Shown here piece after piece: positions 18,399-26,662 of a stretch of DNA of 64,000 nt. The translations under genes were made by a program, and so were the position numbers. Every line of letters begins with the position of its first letter. The first letter of the stretch is position 1. The notes beneath the pieces are model-generated. The model saw nothing but the letters and a program-made list of their open reading frames with translations, had not been told where the DNA came from and searched no databases. Source of the DNA: Psychrobacter ciconiae (GTDB lineage Bacteria; Pseudomonadota; Gammaproteobacteria; Pseudomonadales; Moraxellaceae); NCBI RefSeq assembly GCF_904846055.1, contig NZ_CAJGYV010000001.1, positions 2,371,768-2,435,767 on the forward strand, given 5' to 3'.

Positions 18399-19202
18399 AT
18401 GCTACTTCAAGGACAGCGCTTTGTTGTTACGGGCATTGCAAGCAAACTATCCATCGCTTGGGCGATTGCCGAAGCTTTGCACCGTGAAGGCGCTTCGCTT
18501 ATTTTGACTTATCCCAATGACAAAATCAAAAAGCGCGTTGATATGGCGGCAGAAACGTTTGGCGCTGATTTGGTTCTTGAGTGCGATGTGGCGTCAGACG
18601 AGTCCATCAAAGCTTGTTTTGATAAAGTTGCCGAGCATTGGGGCGACGGCATTGATGGGGTAGTTCATGCGATTGGCTTTGCCCCTATGGACCAATTAGA
18701 CGGCGACTTTACTGACGCGACCACCCGCGAAGGCAGCCAAATTGCTCACGATATTTCAAGCTATAGCTTTGTTGCCCTAGCCAAAGCCGGTCGTGAGCTG
18801 CTTGCCAAGCGCCGCGGCTCGATGCTGACCTTAACTTATGAAGGCAGCATTTCGGTATTGCCAAACTACAACGTTATGGGAATGGCAAAAGCCAGCCTTG
18901 AGGCAAGCGTTCGCTACTTGGCAACGTCGCTTGGCGGCGAAGGCATCCGTGTTAACGCTATTTCTGCGGGGCCTATCCGTACTTTGGCAGCAAGTGGCAT
19001 CAAATCGTTCCGAAAAATGCTCGATATCAGCGAAAAAATTGCCCCGCTTCAGCGCAATGTCAGTCAAGAAGAAGTTGGTAATGCGGCGCTGTTTTTATTA
19101 TCACCTTGGGCGTCTGGCATTACCGGCGAGATTTTATTTGTTGATGCTGGGTTTAACACCGTGGCAATCAGTCCAGCGTTGATGCAGGAAGATTCTGAAT
19201 AA
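18399..19202 (+). CDS. fabI: NADH-dependent enoyl-ACP reductase
   Basis: Last reduction of each fatty acid elongation cycle; target of triclosan and isoniazid-type inhibitors. A 267-aa short-chain dehydrogenase relative with the FabI-type cofactor motif [16 protein letters not shown]. The catalytic Tyr-x6-Lys is Y157-NVMGMA-K164, with the second FabI tyrosine at Y147. The segment [20 protein letters not shown] is the substrate-binding loop. AAGGGT lies upstream of the ATG, after the heptamer array. A single-gene unit with its own terminator. Confidence 0.97.
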   Translation: MLLQGQRFVVTGIASKLSIAWAIAEALHREGASLILTYPNDKIKKRVDMAAETFGADLVLECDVASDESIKACFDKVAEHWGDGIDGVVHAIGFAPMDQLDGDFTDATTREGSQIAHDISSYSFVALAKAGRELLAKRRGSMLTLTYEGSISVLPNYNVMGMAKASLEASVRYLATSLGGEGIRVNAISAGPIRTLAASGIKSFRKMLDISEKIAPLQRNVSQEEVGNAALFLLSPWASGITGEILFVDAGFNTVAISPALMQEDSE

Positions 19203-19263
19203 TAACAAGAATAATGATAAAGATTATTGCATTTTAATTGCTTTTATCAGTAATAAGACCAAG

Positions 19264-19289
19264 AAGGCAGCCAAAAGGCTGTCTTTTTT
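19264..19289 (+). terminator. Terminator of fabI
   Basis: AAGGCAGCC/GGCTGTCTT with one wobble pair and an AAAA loop, followed by T6. Confidence 0.88.
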
Positions 19290-19333
19290 GATTATAATAA
19301 AGGGGTTGTTAGACAGTAAAGTAAGGGCGATGA

Positions 19334-20041
19334 ATGATTACCAGACTGCCAAGATGGATATTTTGGGGCGGGGCGGTGCTTGCCTTTAGCGCAGGCTGTG
19401 TCAATACCGCCGCGCTGATGGGGTTTACTCGGCTTTCGGTGTCGCACGTGACCGGAAACGTCAGCTTTTTTTCAGCAGCAATCGCCCATTTAGATTTCAA
19501 AAGCCTGTTATTTATCGGCGCATCGTTACTGTCATTTTTAACCGGTGCGATTTTAAGTGGCTTTGTGGTCGGTCAGACCTCATTGAAGCTGGGCAAAAGC
19601 TACGGTCGCGCGCTGTATATCGAAGCATTTTTGCTGCTTATCAGCTACTTTTTATACCAAGAGCATGATTATTTAGGTCAGCTTGCTGCTGCTATGGCTT
19701 GTGGTCTGCAAAATGCGATGGTTGCCACCTATAGCGGCGCCGTCATTCGCACCACGCATTTGACGGGGCTGACCTCGGACATGGGCGCCGCGATTGGCAA
19801 TTGGCTTGCCGGTCGCAAAATCAGCAAACCCACCCTTGGCTTTCAAGCCATTATTTGGTACTGCTTTTGCGGCGGCGGCATAGTTGGCGCATTTTTATTT
19901 GCCAAAGTTGGCTACAATGCGCTTTTTGTTCCGATTGCCATCGTACTATCTGCTGCCTTTTTTTATAACTATGCCTCGGACAAGTTGCCTGAAAAGCGCC
20001 AACCTAGAAAAAACAGACAAAAAAAGCGCTTTTCGTCATAA
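19334..20041 (+). CDS. DUF1275 (YoaK-like) membrane protein
   Basis: A 235-aa predicted inner-membrane protein of the DUF1275/YoaK family, with about six helices. Family landmarks are FSAGCVNTAALMGF, VSHVTGNVSF, CGLQNAMVATYSGAVIRTTHLTGL and the following TSDMGAAIG. Function is unknown; a transport role is often assumed. A basic tail ends the protein. AAGGGCG precedes the ATG. Confidence 0.88.
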   Translation: MITRLPRWIFWGGAVLAFSAGCVNTAALMGFTRLSVSHVTGNVSFFSAAIAHLDFKSLLFIGASLLSFLTGAILSGFVVGQTSLKLGKSYGRALYIEAFLLLISYFLYQEHDYLGQLAAAMACGLQNAMVATYSGAVIRTTHLTGLTSDMGAAIGNWLAGRKISKPTLGFQAIIWYCFCGGGIVGAFLFAKVGYNALFVPIAIVLSAAFFYNYASDKLPEKRQPRKNRQKKRFSS

Positions 20042-20109
20042 GGCGCTTACCTAAGCGTCAGCTGCTATATTGAAGCTGCCTTATCATGCAGTTTTAGCGG
20101 TTGTTTGCT

Positions 20110-20517
20110 TTAATTAACTTTTCCTAACTCCCCCAAAGAGATGGATCCAAAGCGCGTTAATATCAAGGCTTCAGCTTCATTCATAACGTCTTTTAGCGCA
20201 TTGTTAACTGAGATTTCGATAGCGCAGTTTGAGTGTTCATCAGTCAACCCCACAGTAAAAATCGATGATTCACCCAACGCCTTATGGATATCCAATAAGG
20301 TCAGGTGGTCAAGCGGTTTTGTCAGCTCCCAGCCGCCATTGTGACCTTTGGTTGATTGTACATAGCCATGATTGCGCAGTGCAGCAAGCAGCCGCCGAAC
20401 CACAACAGGGTTGGTAGATAGCATTTTTGCAATGCCTTCTGAGGTGACCGGCTTGTTAGCGTTATTGAGATGCACCAGAACGTGAAGTGCTCTGGAAAGT
20501 CGGCTGTCTTTTCTCAT
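20110..20517 (-). CDS. Rrf2 family transcriptional regulator
   Basis: A 135-aa winged-helix regulator of the Rrf2 family. The helix-turn-helix is at residues 25-48 (SEGIAKMLSTNPVVVRRLLAAL) and the wing follows (STKGHNGGWELTKPLD). Only one cysteine (in HSNCAIE) is present, so the three-cysteine iron-sulfur cluster site of IscR/NsrR is missing; it may belong to the YwnA-like cluster-free branch or sense redox by a single thiol. It is divergent from a flavin disulfide-reductase-like gene, and an inverted repeat in between is a candidate operator. Confidence 0.9.
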   Translation of the reverse strand: MRKDSRLSRALHVLVHLNNANKPVTSEGIAKMLSTNPVVVRRLLAALRNHGYVQSTKGHNGGWELTKPLDHLTLLDIHKALGESSIFTVGLTDEHSNCAIEISVNNALKDVMNEAEALILTRFGSISLGELGKVN

Positions 20518-20589
20518 TTTGTGTCCTTTTTAACGTTTTACTGATGACAAAATATTTACAAGGTCATGGATTGCTATCTTTTGATTATC

Positions 20590-20610
20590 ATGTAACAATA
20601 AAAGTTACAT
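20590..20610. promoter_or_regulatory. Candidate operator for the Rrf2 regulator
   Basis: Perfect inverted repeat ATGTAAC-N7-GTTACAT between the divergent regulator and oxidoreductase genes, 25 bases before the oxidoreductase start. Assignment to the regulator is inferred from position only. Confidence 0.5.
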
Positions 20611-20635
20611 TAGGGTCAAATAAAGTGAGTTTACC

Positions 20636-21535
20636 ATGAAAACAGAGGTCATTATTATTGGTGGGAGTTTTGCGGGGTTGTCAGCCGCCATGCCGCTCGT
20701 TCGCGGTCGTCGTCAAGTCGTTTTGATAGATGCTAACTCACCTCGCAATCGCTTTGCAAAAAAATCACATGGCGTGTTTTGTATAGATGGCAAAGCCCCT
20801 GCCGAAATTCGTTCAACCGCGTTATCTCAATTAAGCGCTTATCCAACTTTTCAGGTGGTAGAGCAAACAGCGACCAAAATAACTCAGACGCCTGACGGGT
20901 TTGTCGTCACTCTAAACAACGGTGAAACCTATGAGGCTAAAAAACTGATTTTGGCGATGGGCGTCACCGATCAGCTGCCTGATATCGTAGGGCTAAAAGA
21001 GCATTGGGGAACCAGTGTTATCCATTGCCCGTATTGCCATGGTTATGAGTTACGAGACGGGGCGCTTGGGGTATTAGCCACAAGTGAGATGGCGTTTCAC
21101 CAAGCGGTTATGATTCCAGACTGGGGAGTAACCACCTTATTTACCCAAGGTCAGTTTAATCCTGATGGTGAGATTTTAGCTCAGTTAATCCGTCGCGATG
21201 TGGCGATAGAAAAAACCGCCATAACTCAGATACTAGGAGACGGCGAGCAAATTCACGCGGTTTGTTTGACCGATGGTCGCCAAATTCCCCTTAACGGACT
21301 ATATGTTGCTCCGAACGTGGTGATAGATTCGCCGCTGCTTCAGTCATTAAATCTTGAAACCTTAGCAACACCGATGGGGGTAACAGTGAAAGTCAATAAC
21401 TTTAAAGAAAGTTCTATAAAAGGGGTGTTTGTCGCCGGTGACCTATCAAATCCTATGCAAAATGCCACTCTTGCCATTTCGTCGGGGATGATGGCGGGCG
21501 TGTCAGCACATCGCGCCTTAATTTTTAACGACTAG
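20636..21535 (+). CDS. Thioredoxin-reductase-like FAD/NAD(P) oxidoreductase
   Basis: A 299-aa flavoprotein of the thioredoxin reductase fold. FAD-binding motif IIGGSFAGLSAA at residues 7-18, a redox-type C131-P-Y-C134 in the central domain, and a C-terminal FAD motif GVFVAGDLSNPMQNATLAISSG. A canonical NAD(P)H GxGxxA motif is not clear (LGVLATSEMAFHQA stands there), so the electron donor is uncertain. Small thioredoxin-reductase-like proteins paired with a divergent Rrf2 regulator are common in bacteria; substrates are mostly unknown. Confidence 0.87.
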   Translation: MKTEVIIIGGSFAGLSAAMPLVRGRRQVVLIDANSPRNRFAKKSHGVFCIDGKAPAEIRSTALSQLSAYPTFQVVEQTATKITQTPDGFVVTLNNGETYEAKKLILAMGVTDQLPDIVGLKEHWGTSVIHCPYCHGYELRDGALGVLATSEMAFHQAVMIPDWGVTTLFTQGQFNPDGEILAQLIRRDVAIEKTAITQILGDGEQIHAVCLTDGRQIPLNGLYVAPNVVIDSPLLQSLNLETLATPMGVTVKVNNFKESSIKGVFVAGDLSNPMQNATLAISSGMMAGVSAHRALIFND

Positions 21536-21576
21536 TCTGAGCAACGATAAATCTAAGCAACGATAAAACCGCAACC

Positions 21577-21602
21577 AGCCATCTTTACAGATGGCTTTTT
21601 TT
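21577..21602 (+). terminator. Terminator of the oxidoreductase gene
   Basis: AGCCATCT/AGATGGCT with a TTAC loop and T7. Confidence 0.88.
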
Positions 21603-21659
21603 GATGAAAAATGTTTTGATGAAAAAGGGCGTTGCGGGAAATTTATTTTTTAAATTGTG

Positions 21660-21703
21660 ACATAGGTTTAGTTAAGACTTAGATTAAGTTAAGACATAGG
21701 TTA
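21660..21703. repeat. 17-bp tandem repeat, 2.6 copies
   Basis: ACATAGGTTTAGTTAAG, then ACTTAGATTAAGTTAAG, then a partial ACATAGGTTA. The last partial copy contains the stop codon of the small gene on the minus strand, so repeat change would affect its 3' untranslated region. Confidence 0.8.
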
Positions 21704-21871
21704 TTTGGCGTTGTCCTCGTCCGCATCTCCATGGTCCTCATGTTCATGCAAACCACACATCATATCCAGCGCTGAGTCGTCCGTGCGCTGTTGGTCTTTT
21801 TTTGCCAAGCCATCTTGGTTGATGTCCTTTGGCGCCATCTTGGTAGTTTCGTCAGTTTTATTGCGCGGCAT
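21701..21871 (-). CDS. Small acidic Cys/His-containing protein, unrecognised
   Basis: A 56-residue open frame with an ideal ribosome site (AAGGAGG, 5 bases before the ATG). The N-terminal two thirds is polar and Lys/Asp-rich (MPRNKTDETTKMAPKD at the start). The end is MMCGLHEHEDHGDADEDNAK, with one Cys, three His and many acidic residues that could bind a metal ion. There is no signal peptide and no membrane segment. I do not recognise the family. It converges on the oxidoreductase gene, and a 17-bp tandem repeat covers its stop codon. Reality is supported by the ribosome site and the clean frame, not by homology. Confidence 0.6.
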   Translation of the reverse strand: MPRNKTDETTKMAPKDINQDGLAKKDQQRTDDSALDMMCGLHEHEDHGDADEDNAK

Positions 21872-22205
21872 GATAGCCTCCTTATTTTATGCGGTTGTTA
21901 TGATAAAAACGGTGAAAGATAAATCAAGATTTCGTTGTATCTTGCTGATTATGCTTGATTTTTAATTATATTTTAAGAGTGAGTTTAGTAAGTTTAGTGA
22001 CATTATGTAAGACGAAATGTTATTAAAATGATAAAAAATATTATATATTTTGAGAAAATAGTTATTAAAAAAGAATTTCAATGATTTATAGTAGCACTAT
22101 GTTGCCCATATTTGGCAGCTGGTTAGGATTCTTTAATTTTAGTAAAAAACTTTAGTCACTAAACATTGCCTTATAACGATTAAGTCAAGCCAATGAGGAG
22201 GAGTA
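21872..22205. other. A+T-rich intergenic region, no gene seen
   Basis: Holds the ribosome site of the small minus-strand gene at one end and GAGGAGGAG of the symporter gene at the other. In between are A+T-rich stretches without open frames of note and no clear promoter pair. Confidence 0.6.
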
Positions 22206-23625
22206 ATGGCAGAAAGATTGGACAGTCATATCCCTGATGATGGTAACGAATATCTGTTTACCGATACGTTTCCAAAAGGTACAGGAAAAGGACTGATTGT
22301 GGTGGCAATCGCTGCAATAATAAGCTTGATAATTTATCAAGTGTTGCCGTTTGATATCAATGCCAATAAGGGTTTGGCAATGCTATTTTTTATTGGGGCG
22401 CTTTGGTTGACTGAAGCGCTTCATGTGACCATTACGGCGATTTTGGTCGTGGTCGTTGGGGTGCTGATTGGTATTCCTGATTTTAATGCCGAAACTGGAC
22501 TGTCAAGCTTTGCAAACCCGACCATTTATCTGTTTTTTTGGGGGCTTTGCGCTTGCAGCCGCGCTCCACGTTCAAAAACTCGACCGCAAAATCGCGCTAA
22601 AAATATTATCAATGTCAGGTGGCAACCTGCGAACGGCGGTATTTTTGATTTTTGGTGTCACTGCGTTTTTATCGATGTGGATATCAAACACCGCAACGGC
22701 AGCAATGATGTTGCCGCTTGCTCTTGGGGTGCTCACACAAGTTGACCGCGAAAAAGACCGTGGCACGTTTGTGTTTGTACTGCTTGGGATTGCCTATTCA
22801 GCAAGCCTTGGTGGTCTTGGAACTATTGTAGGCTCGCCGCCCAATGCCATTGCAGCAAAAGCGCTTGATATTGCCTTTGTTGATTGGATGAAGTTTGGCG
22901 TTCCAATGATGCTGGTATTGCTTCCTGCCTTATTGGGTGCGATGTATTGGTATTTAAAACCTAATCTAAACCGGCAAGTAGAGTTGAGCACTGAGGTGGC
23001 AATCGAGTGGAATAAGCCTCGGGTGCTGACCATCATTGTGTTTGTTATTACCGCGCTGAGCTGGATATTTTCCAAGCAAGTGGGCGCGTTTCTTGATATT
23101 ACCGATACCGACGCGGTCATTGCATTGACGGCAGCTGCCGCGGTGGTGAGCTTAGGGCTGGTGTCGTGGAAGCAGGTGTCAGACAATACCGACTGGGGCG
23201 TGTTGATGCTCTTTGGTGGCGGGATTGCGCTGTCGAGTATTTTAAAAATATCTGGGGCTTCGCTCATTTTAGGACAAACGGTTGCCAATGCGCTGTCAGT
23301 TGCGCCGCTCTTGGTAGTGATGATTGCTGTTTCGGCGTTTATTATTTTCTTAACTGAGTTTGCGTCAAATACAGCGTCGGCGGCGTTATTGGTTCCCGTT
23401 TTTGCTGCCATTGCTGAGCAAATGGGACTACCCCAAGAGGTTTTAGTGCTCATTATCGGGATTGGGGCGTCTTGTGCGTTTATGCTGCCAGTTGCCACGC
23501 CGCCAAATGCCATCGTCTTTGGCACAGGGCTGATCAAACAATCTGAGATGGTGCGAACGGGGCTGATTTTAAACCTTATTGCGACGTTGATTGTTGGGCT
23601 TTCGGCATATTTTTTCTTAATGTAA
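22206..23625 (+). pseudogene. DASS (SLC13-type) anion symporter, frame broken by one base
   Basis: Sodium-coupled anion symporter family (dicarboxylate, citrate or sulfate type), inner membrane. The first frame gives about 111 good residues ending ANPTIYLFF; the second continues GGFALAAALHVQKLDRK. They join if one base is removed from the T7G5 run at 22533-22544, giving 472 aa, the normal family length. Family motifs are intact after the join: SNTATAAMMLPLALG, GGLGTIVGSPPNAIA and LPVATPPNAIVFGTG. The start has a very strong ribosome site, GAGGAGGAG. It may be a real frameshift, a slipping homopolymer or a sequencing error; codon use stays normal throughout. Confidence 0.88.
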
Positions 23626-23640
23626 TCATTTTTGAGTAAT

Positions 23641-23673
23641 AAAAAAACCGATGACGCCTGCCATCGGTTTTTT
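23641..23673. terminator. Bidirectional terminator between the symporter gene and roxA
   Basis: AAAAAACCGATG/CATCGGTTTTTT with an 8-base loop and A and T tracts on either side, between convergent genes. Confidence 0.88.
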
Positions 23674-23691
23674 GTTATTTGCGGCTTAATA

Positions 23692-24879
23692 TCATTCTAA
23701 CTCGTCTAACTCACCATCATCGACCCAAGCCCAACCATTTTCAATCCAGTCCATGACCTCATCGCTATCCACTTCATTTAAATCCTCAAGACCAAGCGCT
23801 TTGCTATCGGCAAGCTGCATTAATACTTGAGCGGCGGCAGGACTGATGTCATCTAAACGCTGACCGTTGGCAAAAATCACCGTTTCGTTGTCAATGACTG
23901 TATAAATCAAGCGACTGCTAAAATCGGCTTTAAGCCGAGCACCGTCAGTAATCGCGCTAACAAGCTCATCAGTCGTTGGCAGCTCTTCAGGAACGAGGGC
24001 GTCATATTGGCGCTTGCTGACCACCTCGCAAACGGCTTGCTGAATTAAACTTGCACCTTGATTGGACGTTAATAACTCAACCAACTGCGCGCGGATGGCG
24101 TCGATGCTTGAGGGTTCAAGCGCTCCTGAGGGCTGGCTTGATTGTGGCAACAGCATTGGCGTAAAAAGGGCAGGATTATTGGTCGCCACATCGGCAAGAC
24201 TATCTATGATTTGCATCAAATTTGGGCGGCGACAGCCAAACGAAAAGGTCAAGCAGTCATCTTGAGCGACCCCAAAATGCGACCACTTTGGCGGCACGTA
24301 AAGCACATCGCCTGCTTCAAGAACTTCATCAAAAACAATCTCGCCCATGTCATCAAAAATGCGAATCGGCTCGCCGGCTACAAACTCGGTCGACTCATCG
24401 CAAACTTTGCCAAGCTGCCAACGTCTGTGACCAAACCCTTGCGCCAAAAAGACATCGTAATCATCGTAATGCTTGCCAACAGAGCCGCCTTTTGGCGCAA
24501 ACGACACCATAATGTCATCGCGCTGCCACTGCGGAATAAAATCAAACGCTTGCCAAAGCGCCCCAAGCTCCGGCGACCATTGCTCAAGATTTTGAATAAG
24601 TACCGTCCAAAATTTGGGTAAATTATCAAAATCCGCTTCCGCCAAGGGGCTTTTTTTGACTTGCCACTGCGGCGCATCAGCTGCCTTGCTATCTGCTTGC
24701 GTGATAAGCCGCGCTGACGCGTCCTCCTCAAGCGCCAATCCCAAAATATCTTCAGGCTCGAACATACCGACCAACGCCGGCAAGCCATTTTTAATCAGGA
24801 GCGGCTTTTTTTGCCAATACTCTGATAAAAACTGCGCTTTAGACATGGATTTTGGCAAACAAAGGGGAAGGGCAATCAT
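23692..24879 (-). CDS. roxA: Ribosomal protein L16 arginine hydroxylase (JmjC, RoxA/YcfD)
   Basis: A 2-oxoglutarate and Fe(II)-dependent oxygenase; E. coli YcfD hydroxylates an arginine of ribosomal protein L16. At 395 aa it is close to the family length. YWQKKPLLIKNG near the start matches the RoxA N-terminus, and the iron-binding H-x-D lies in GGSVGKHYDDYDVF, followed by GHRRWQLG and GDVLYVPPKWSHFG with the second histidine. The C-terminal winged region is rich in acidic residues. The frame extends 20 residues upstream, but homology starts after the ATG chosen here; GGAAAA is a weak ribosome site. Confidence 0.9.
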   Translation of the reverse strand: MIALPLCLPKSMSKAQFLSEYWQKKPLLIKNGLPALVGMFEPEDILGLALEEDASARLITQADSKAADAPQWQVKKSPLAEADFDNLPKFWTVLIQNLEQWSPELGALWQAFDFIPQWQRDDIMVSFAPKGGSVGKHYDDYDVFLAQGFGHRRWQLGKVCDESTEFVAGEPIRIFDDMGEIVFDEVLEAGDVLYVPPKWSHFGVAQDDCLTFSFGCRRPNLMQIIDSLADVATNNPALFTPMLLPQSSQPSGALEPSSIDAIRAQLVELLTSNQGASLIQQAVCEVVSKRQYDALVPEELPTTDELVSAITDGARLKADFSSRLIYTVIDNETVIFANGQRLDDISPAAAQVLMQLADSKALGLEDLNEVDSDEVMDWIENGWAWVDDGELDELE

Positions 24880-24958
24880 GAGTTTTTCCAATGAGTAATG
24901 AATAATCAGCTTTGGCAAGCGCATTAACAAAATAATCAACTAAATTTATTGTAAGCGG

Positions 24959-25029
24959 TTGTTACAAGCTTAAAAAATCGTTTATGATGGCTGCTACCAC
25001 CTAACCTGCCATCATCTCTGCGATGATGG
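24959..25029 (+). promoter_or_regulatory. Possible promoter and leader hairpin of the small lipoprotein
   Basis: TTGTTA, 18 bases, TATGAT, then an 8-bp perfect hairpin CCATCATC/GATGATGG with a 5-base loop about 15 bases after the expected start. There is no T run, so a leader structure is more likely than a terminator. Confidence 0.35.
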
Positions 25030-25049
25030 GATATGATACCTAGGACGCT

Positions 25050-25247
25050 ATGAAAAAACTATCCTTAATTACTCTCCTTGCAAGCTTTTTGCTGATTCAA
25101 GGCTGCGTTCACAAAGTTGTGACCGTTCCTGTTAAAGTTGCTTATAAAACCACCAAAGGCGTGGTCAAAGGCACCGCTGCAGTCGCTCGCGCCGTCATTC
25201 CTGATGGTGACGATGAGGACGATAAAAAAGGCAGCAAAAAGCATTAG
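25050..25247 (+). CDS. Small lipoprotein
   Basis: A 65-aa lipoprotein precursor. Signal peptide with lipobox L-I-Q-G-C19. The mature part is about 47 residues: a Val/Lys-rich stretch (KVVTVPVKVAYKTTKGVV), a small hydrophobic segment and an acidic then basic tail (DGDDEDDKKGSKKH). Similar short lipoproteins are common in Acinetobacter and Psychrobacter; the function is unknown. Residue after Cys is Val, so outer-membrane sorting is expected. Confidence 0.82.
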   Translation: MKKLSLITLLASFLLIQGCVHKVVTVPVKVAYKTTKGVVKGTAAVARAVIPDGDDEDDKKGSKKH

Positions 25248-25475
25248 TTTGCGCCATTAAAAAGCTAAACTTTTTACTTTTTCCCTTAATAGTGATTTGA
25301 TTGCCAAGCGTTACAGATTGCGAACAGCATTATGCTAATGAAGCTAATAGAATCAAGCTTTGAGCCAAAACATTGAGCTTAAAAACTAAAGCTTGAAAAT
25401 CAATCTGAAGTCGCTTTTGCCAATCCTCTAACAACAATATACATGGGTTTAGAACAATCACTATTAAGGACCATC

Positions 25476-26582
25476 ATGATTAAAAGTAAAAAAATAACCA
25501 TCGTGTTTCAAGGTCAAATTGACCCAAGCCAACTTGGCAGCGGGGCAACCGATGGCACGGATTTTTTGTATAATTTGGCACAAACCAAAAAAGCGTTACC
25601 CAATGCCAAAGTTATTTTATCCACTTGGAACAGCTTTGAGTTTCCAAGCGACTATAATACCGCTGCCAAGCTTGGCGTTGACCGGCTGATTTTAAACCCT
25701 GATCCTGGTGGATTGCCGAATATCAAATTTGGCTACGACACCCCAAATAACGTCAACCGCCAAATTGCCTCAACGGCTGCTGGCATGGCGCTCGTCAACA
25801 CCAAATATGCTCTAAAGCTACGCGCCGACAGTTTTTTAACTTCGGACAATTTGCTTAGTATTTACGATGATTACGTCAAAGCCATCAAAAAAGCGCCACA
25901 GTCAGACAGTCAAACCCTCAGCCCGGCATCAAAAAAAGCCTCAAAAAAGTCAAAGGCAGGCGGTGCAAAAAAACGTAAGAAAAATAATAAAAACTACTCG
26001 CCAATAGCCGTTGCCAGCTTTTTTACCATTGACCCAAACGTCTATGAGCACATGGCATTTCACGTCAGCGACTGGGTTCAGTTTGGCAAGCGCAAAGCCC
26101 TTCAAGAATACTGGTCGGTCAAGCCGATGAGCGAAAAAAACGCCACTTATTTTGAGAGTAATCACCACGATGATGACGCGGCGTTTTTTGACAACCAGTT
26201 TCGCACCAAGCTTGCCGTCGAGCAGCACATCGCGGTTAAATATGCCAAATCGCGCGGCTATAAAGTGCCAACTCATTACAACCACATCGATGACGATATT
26301 TTAAAAGGTTATAACCGCTTTTTAGCTGAGCATTTTATCGTTCTTGACCTTGAGCAATTCGGCTTAAGCTTCCCAAAATACGGCTGGGTTCAGGGTGATG
26401 ACTTTATGGCACTCAACTGCGTCAGTCACGAAGACTGGTATCGTATGCTCAGCGAGCATTGGCAGTTAAAAAACCCTGACCAGTCGCTTCTTGATGCCGC
26501 CGACAACAGGCTTGCACTTAAGCGTGATAACTTGGCAAGAATCGCCGCCGAGCAGGTGACCATGAGTTTGATTTATCCTTAA
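25476..26582 (+). CDS. WavE-family lipopolysaccharide synthesis protein
   Basis: A 368-aa protein resembling the WavE family, named for a lipopolysaccharide-core gene of Vibrio cholerae and thought to be a glycosyltransferase. Residues 7-13 KITIVFQGQ open the fold; KVILSTWNSFEF, LILNPDPGGLPN, KLRADSFL (with a DxD-like acidic patch) and WVQGDDFMALNC follow. A Lys/Ser-rich insert occurs at about residues 145-180. AAGGA sits 5 bases before this ATG; an ATG 33 bases upstream lacks a ribosome site. It converges on a nucleotidyltransferase operon, with a shared terminator. Confidence 0.82.
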   Translation: MIKSKKITIVFQGQIDPSQLGSGATDGTDFLYNLAQTKKALPNAKVILSTWNSFEFPSDYNTAAKLGVDRLILNPDPGGLPNIKFGYDTPNNVNRQIASTAAGMALVNTKYALKLRADSFLTSDNLLSIYDDYVKAIKKAPQSDSQTLSPASKKASKKSKAGGAKKRKKNNKNYSPIAVASFFTIDPNVYEHMAFHVSDWVQFGKRKALQEYWSVKPMSEKNATYFESNHHDDDAAFFDNQFRTKLAVEQHIAVKYAKSRGYKVPTHYNHIDDDILKGYNRFLAEHFIVLDLEQFGLSFPKYGWVQGDDFMALNCVSHEDWYRMLSEHWQLKNPDQSLLDAADNRLALKRDNLARIAAEQVTMSLIYP

Positions 26583-26599
26583 GTTTTCAATTTCCCATA

Positions 26600-26629
26600 A
26601 AAAAAGCGGCTTAACTTTGCCGCTTTTTT
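26600..26629. terminator. Bidirectional terminator in the polysaccharide module
   Basis: AAAAAAGCGGC/GCCGCTTTTTT with an 8-base loop between the convergent WavE-type and nucleotidyltransferase genes. Confidence 0.88.
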
Positions 26630-26662
26630 ATTGTTAAGTTTTGCTCTGATAAAAAACTTTTA

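Noticed and set aside
22794..23537. Long minus-strand open frame of 247 codons opposite the symporter gene
   Set aside because: It is a shadow of the real symporter frame, which carries the family motifs; the minus-strand translation is rich in Ser, Thr and Ala without domains.
24142..24621. Plus-strand open frames opposite roxA
   Set aside because: They are antisense shadows with basic, low-quality translations; the minus strand encodes a complete oxygenase.
25248..25442. Inverted AAGCTT-containing repeats in the gap before the WavE-type gene
   Set aside because: Pairing is short and interrupted and no T run follows; nothing beyond A+T-rich DNA could be supported.
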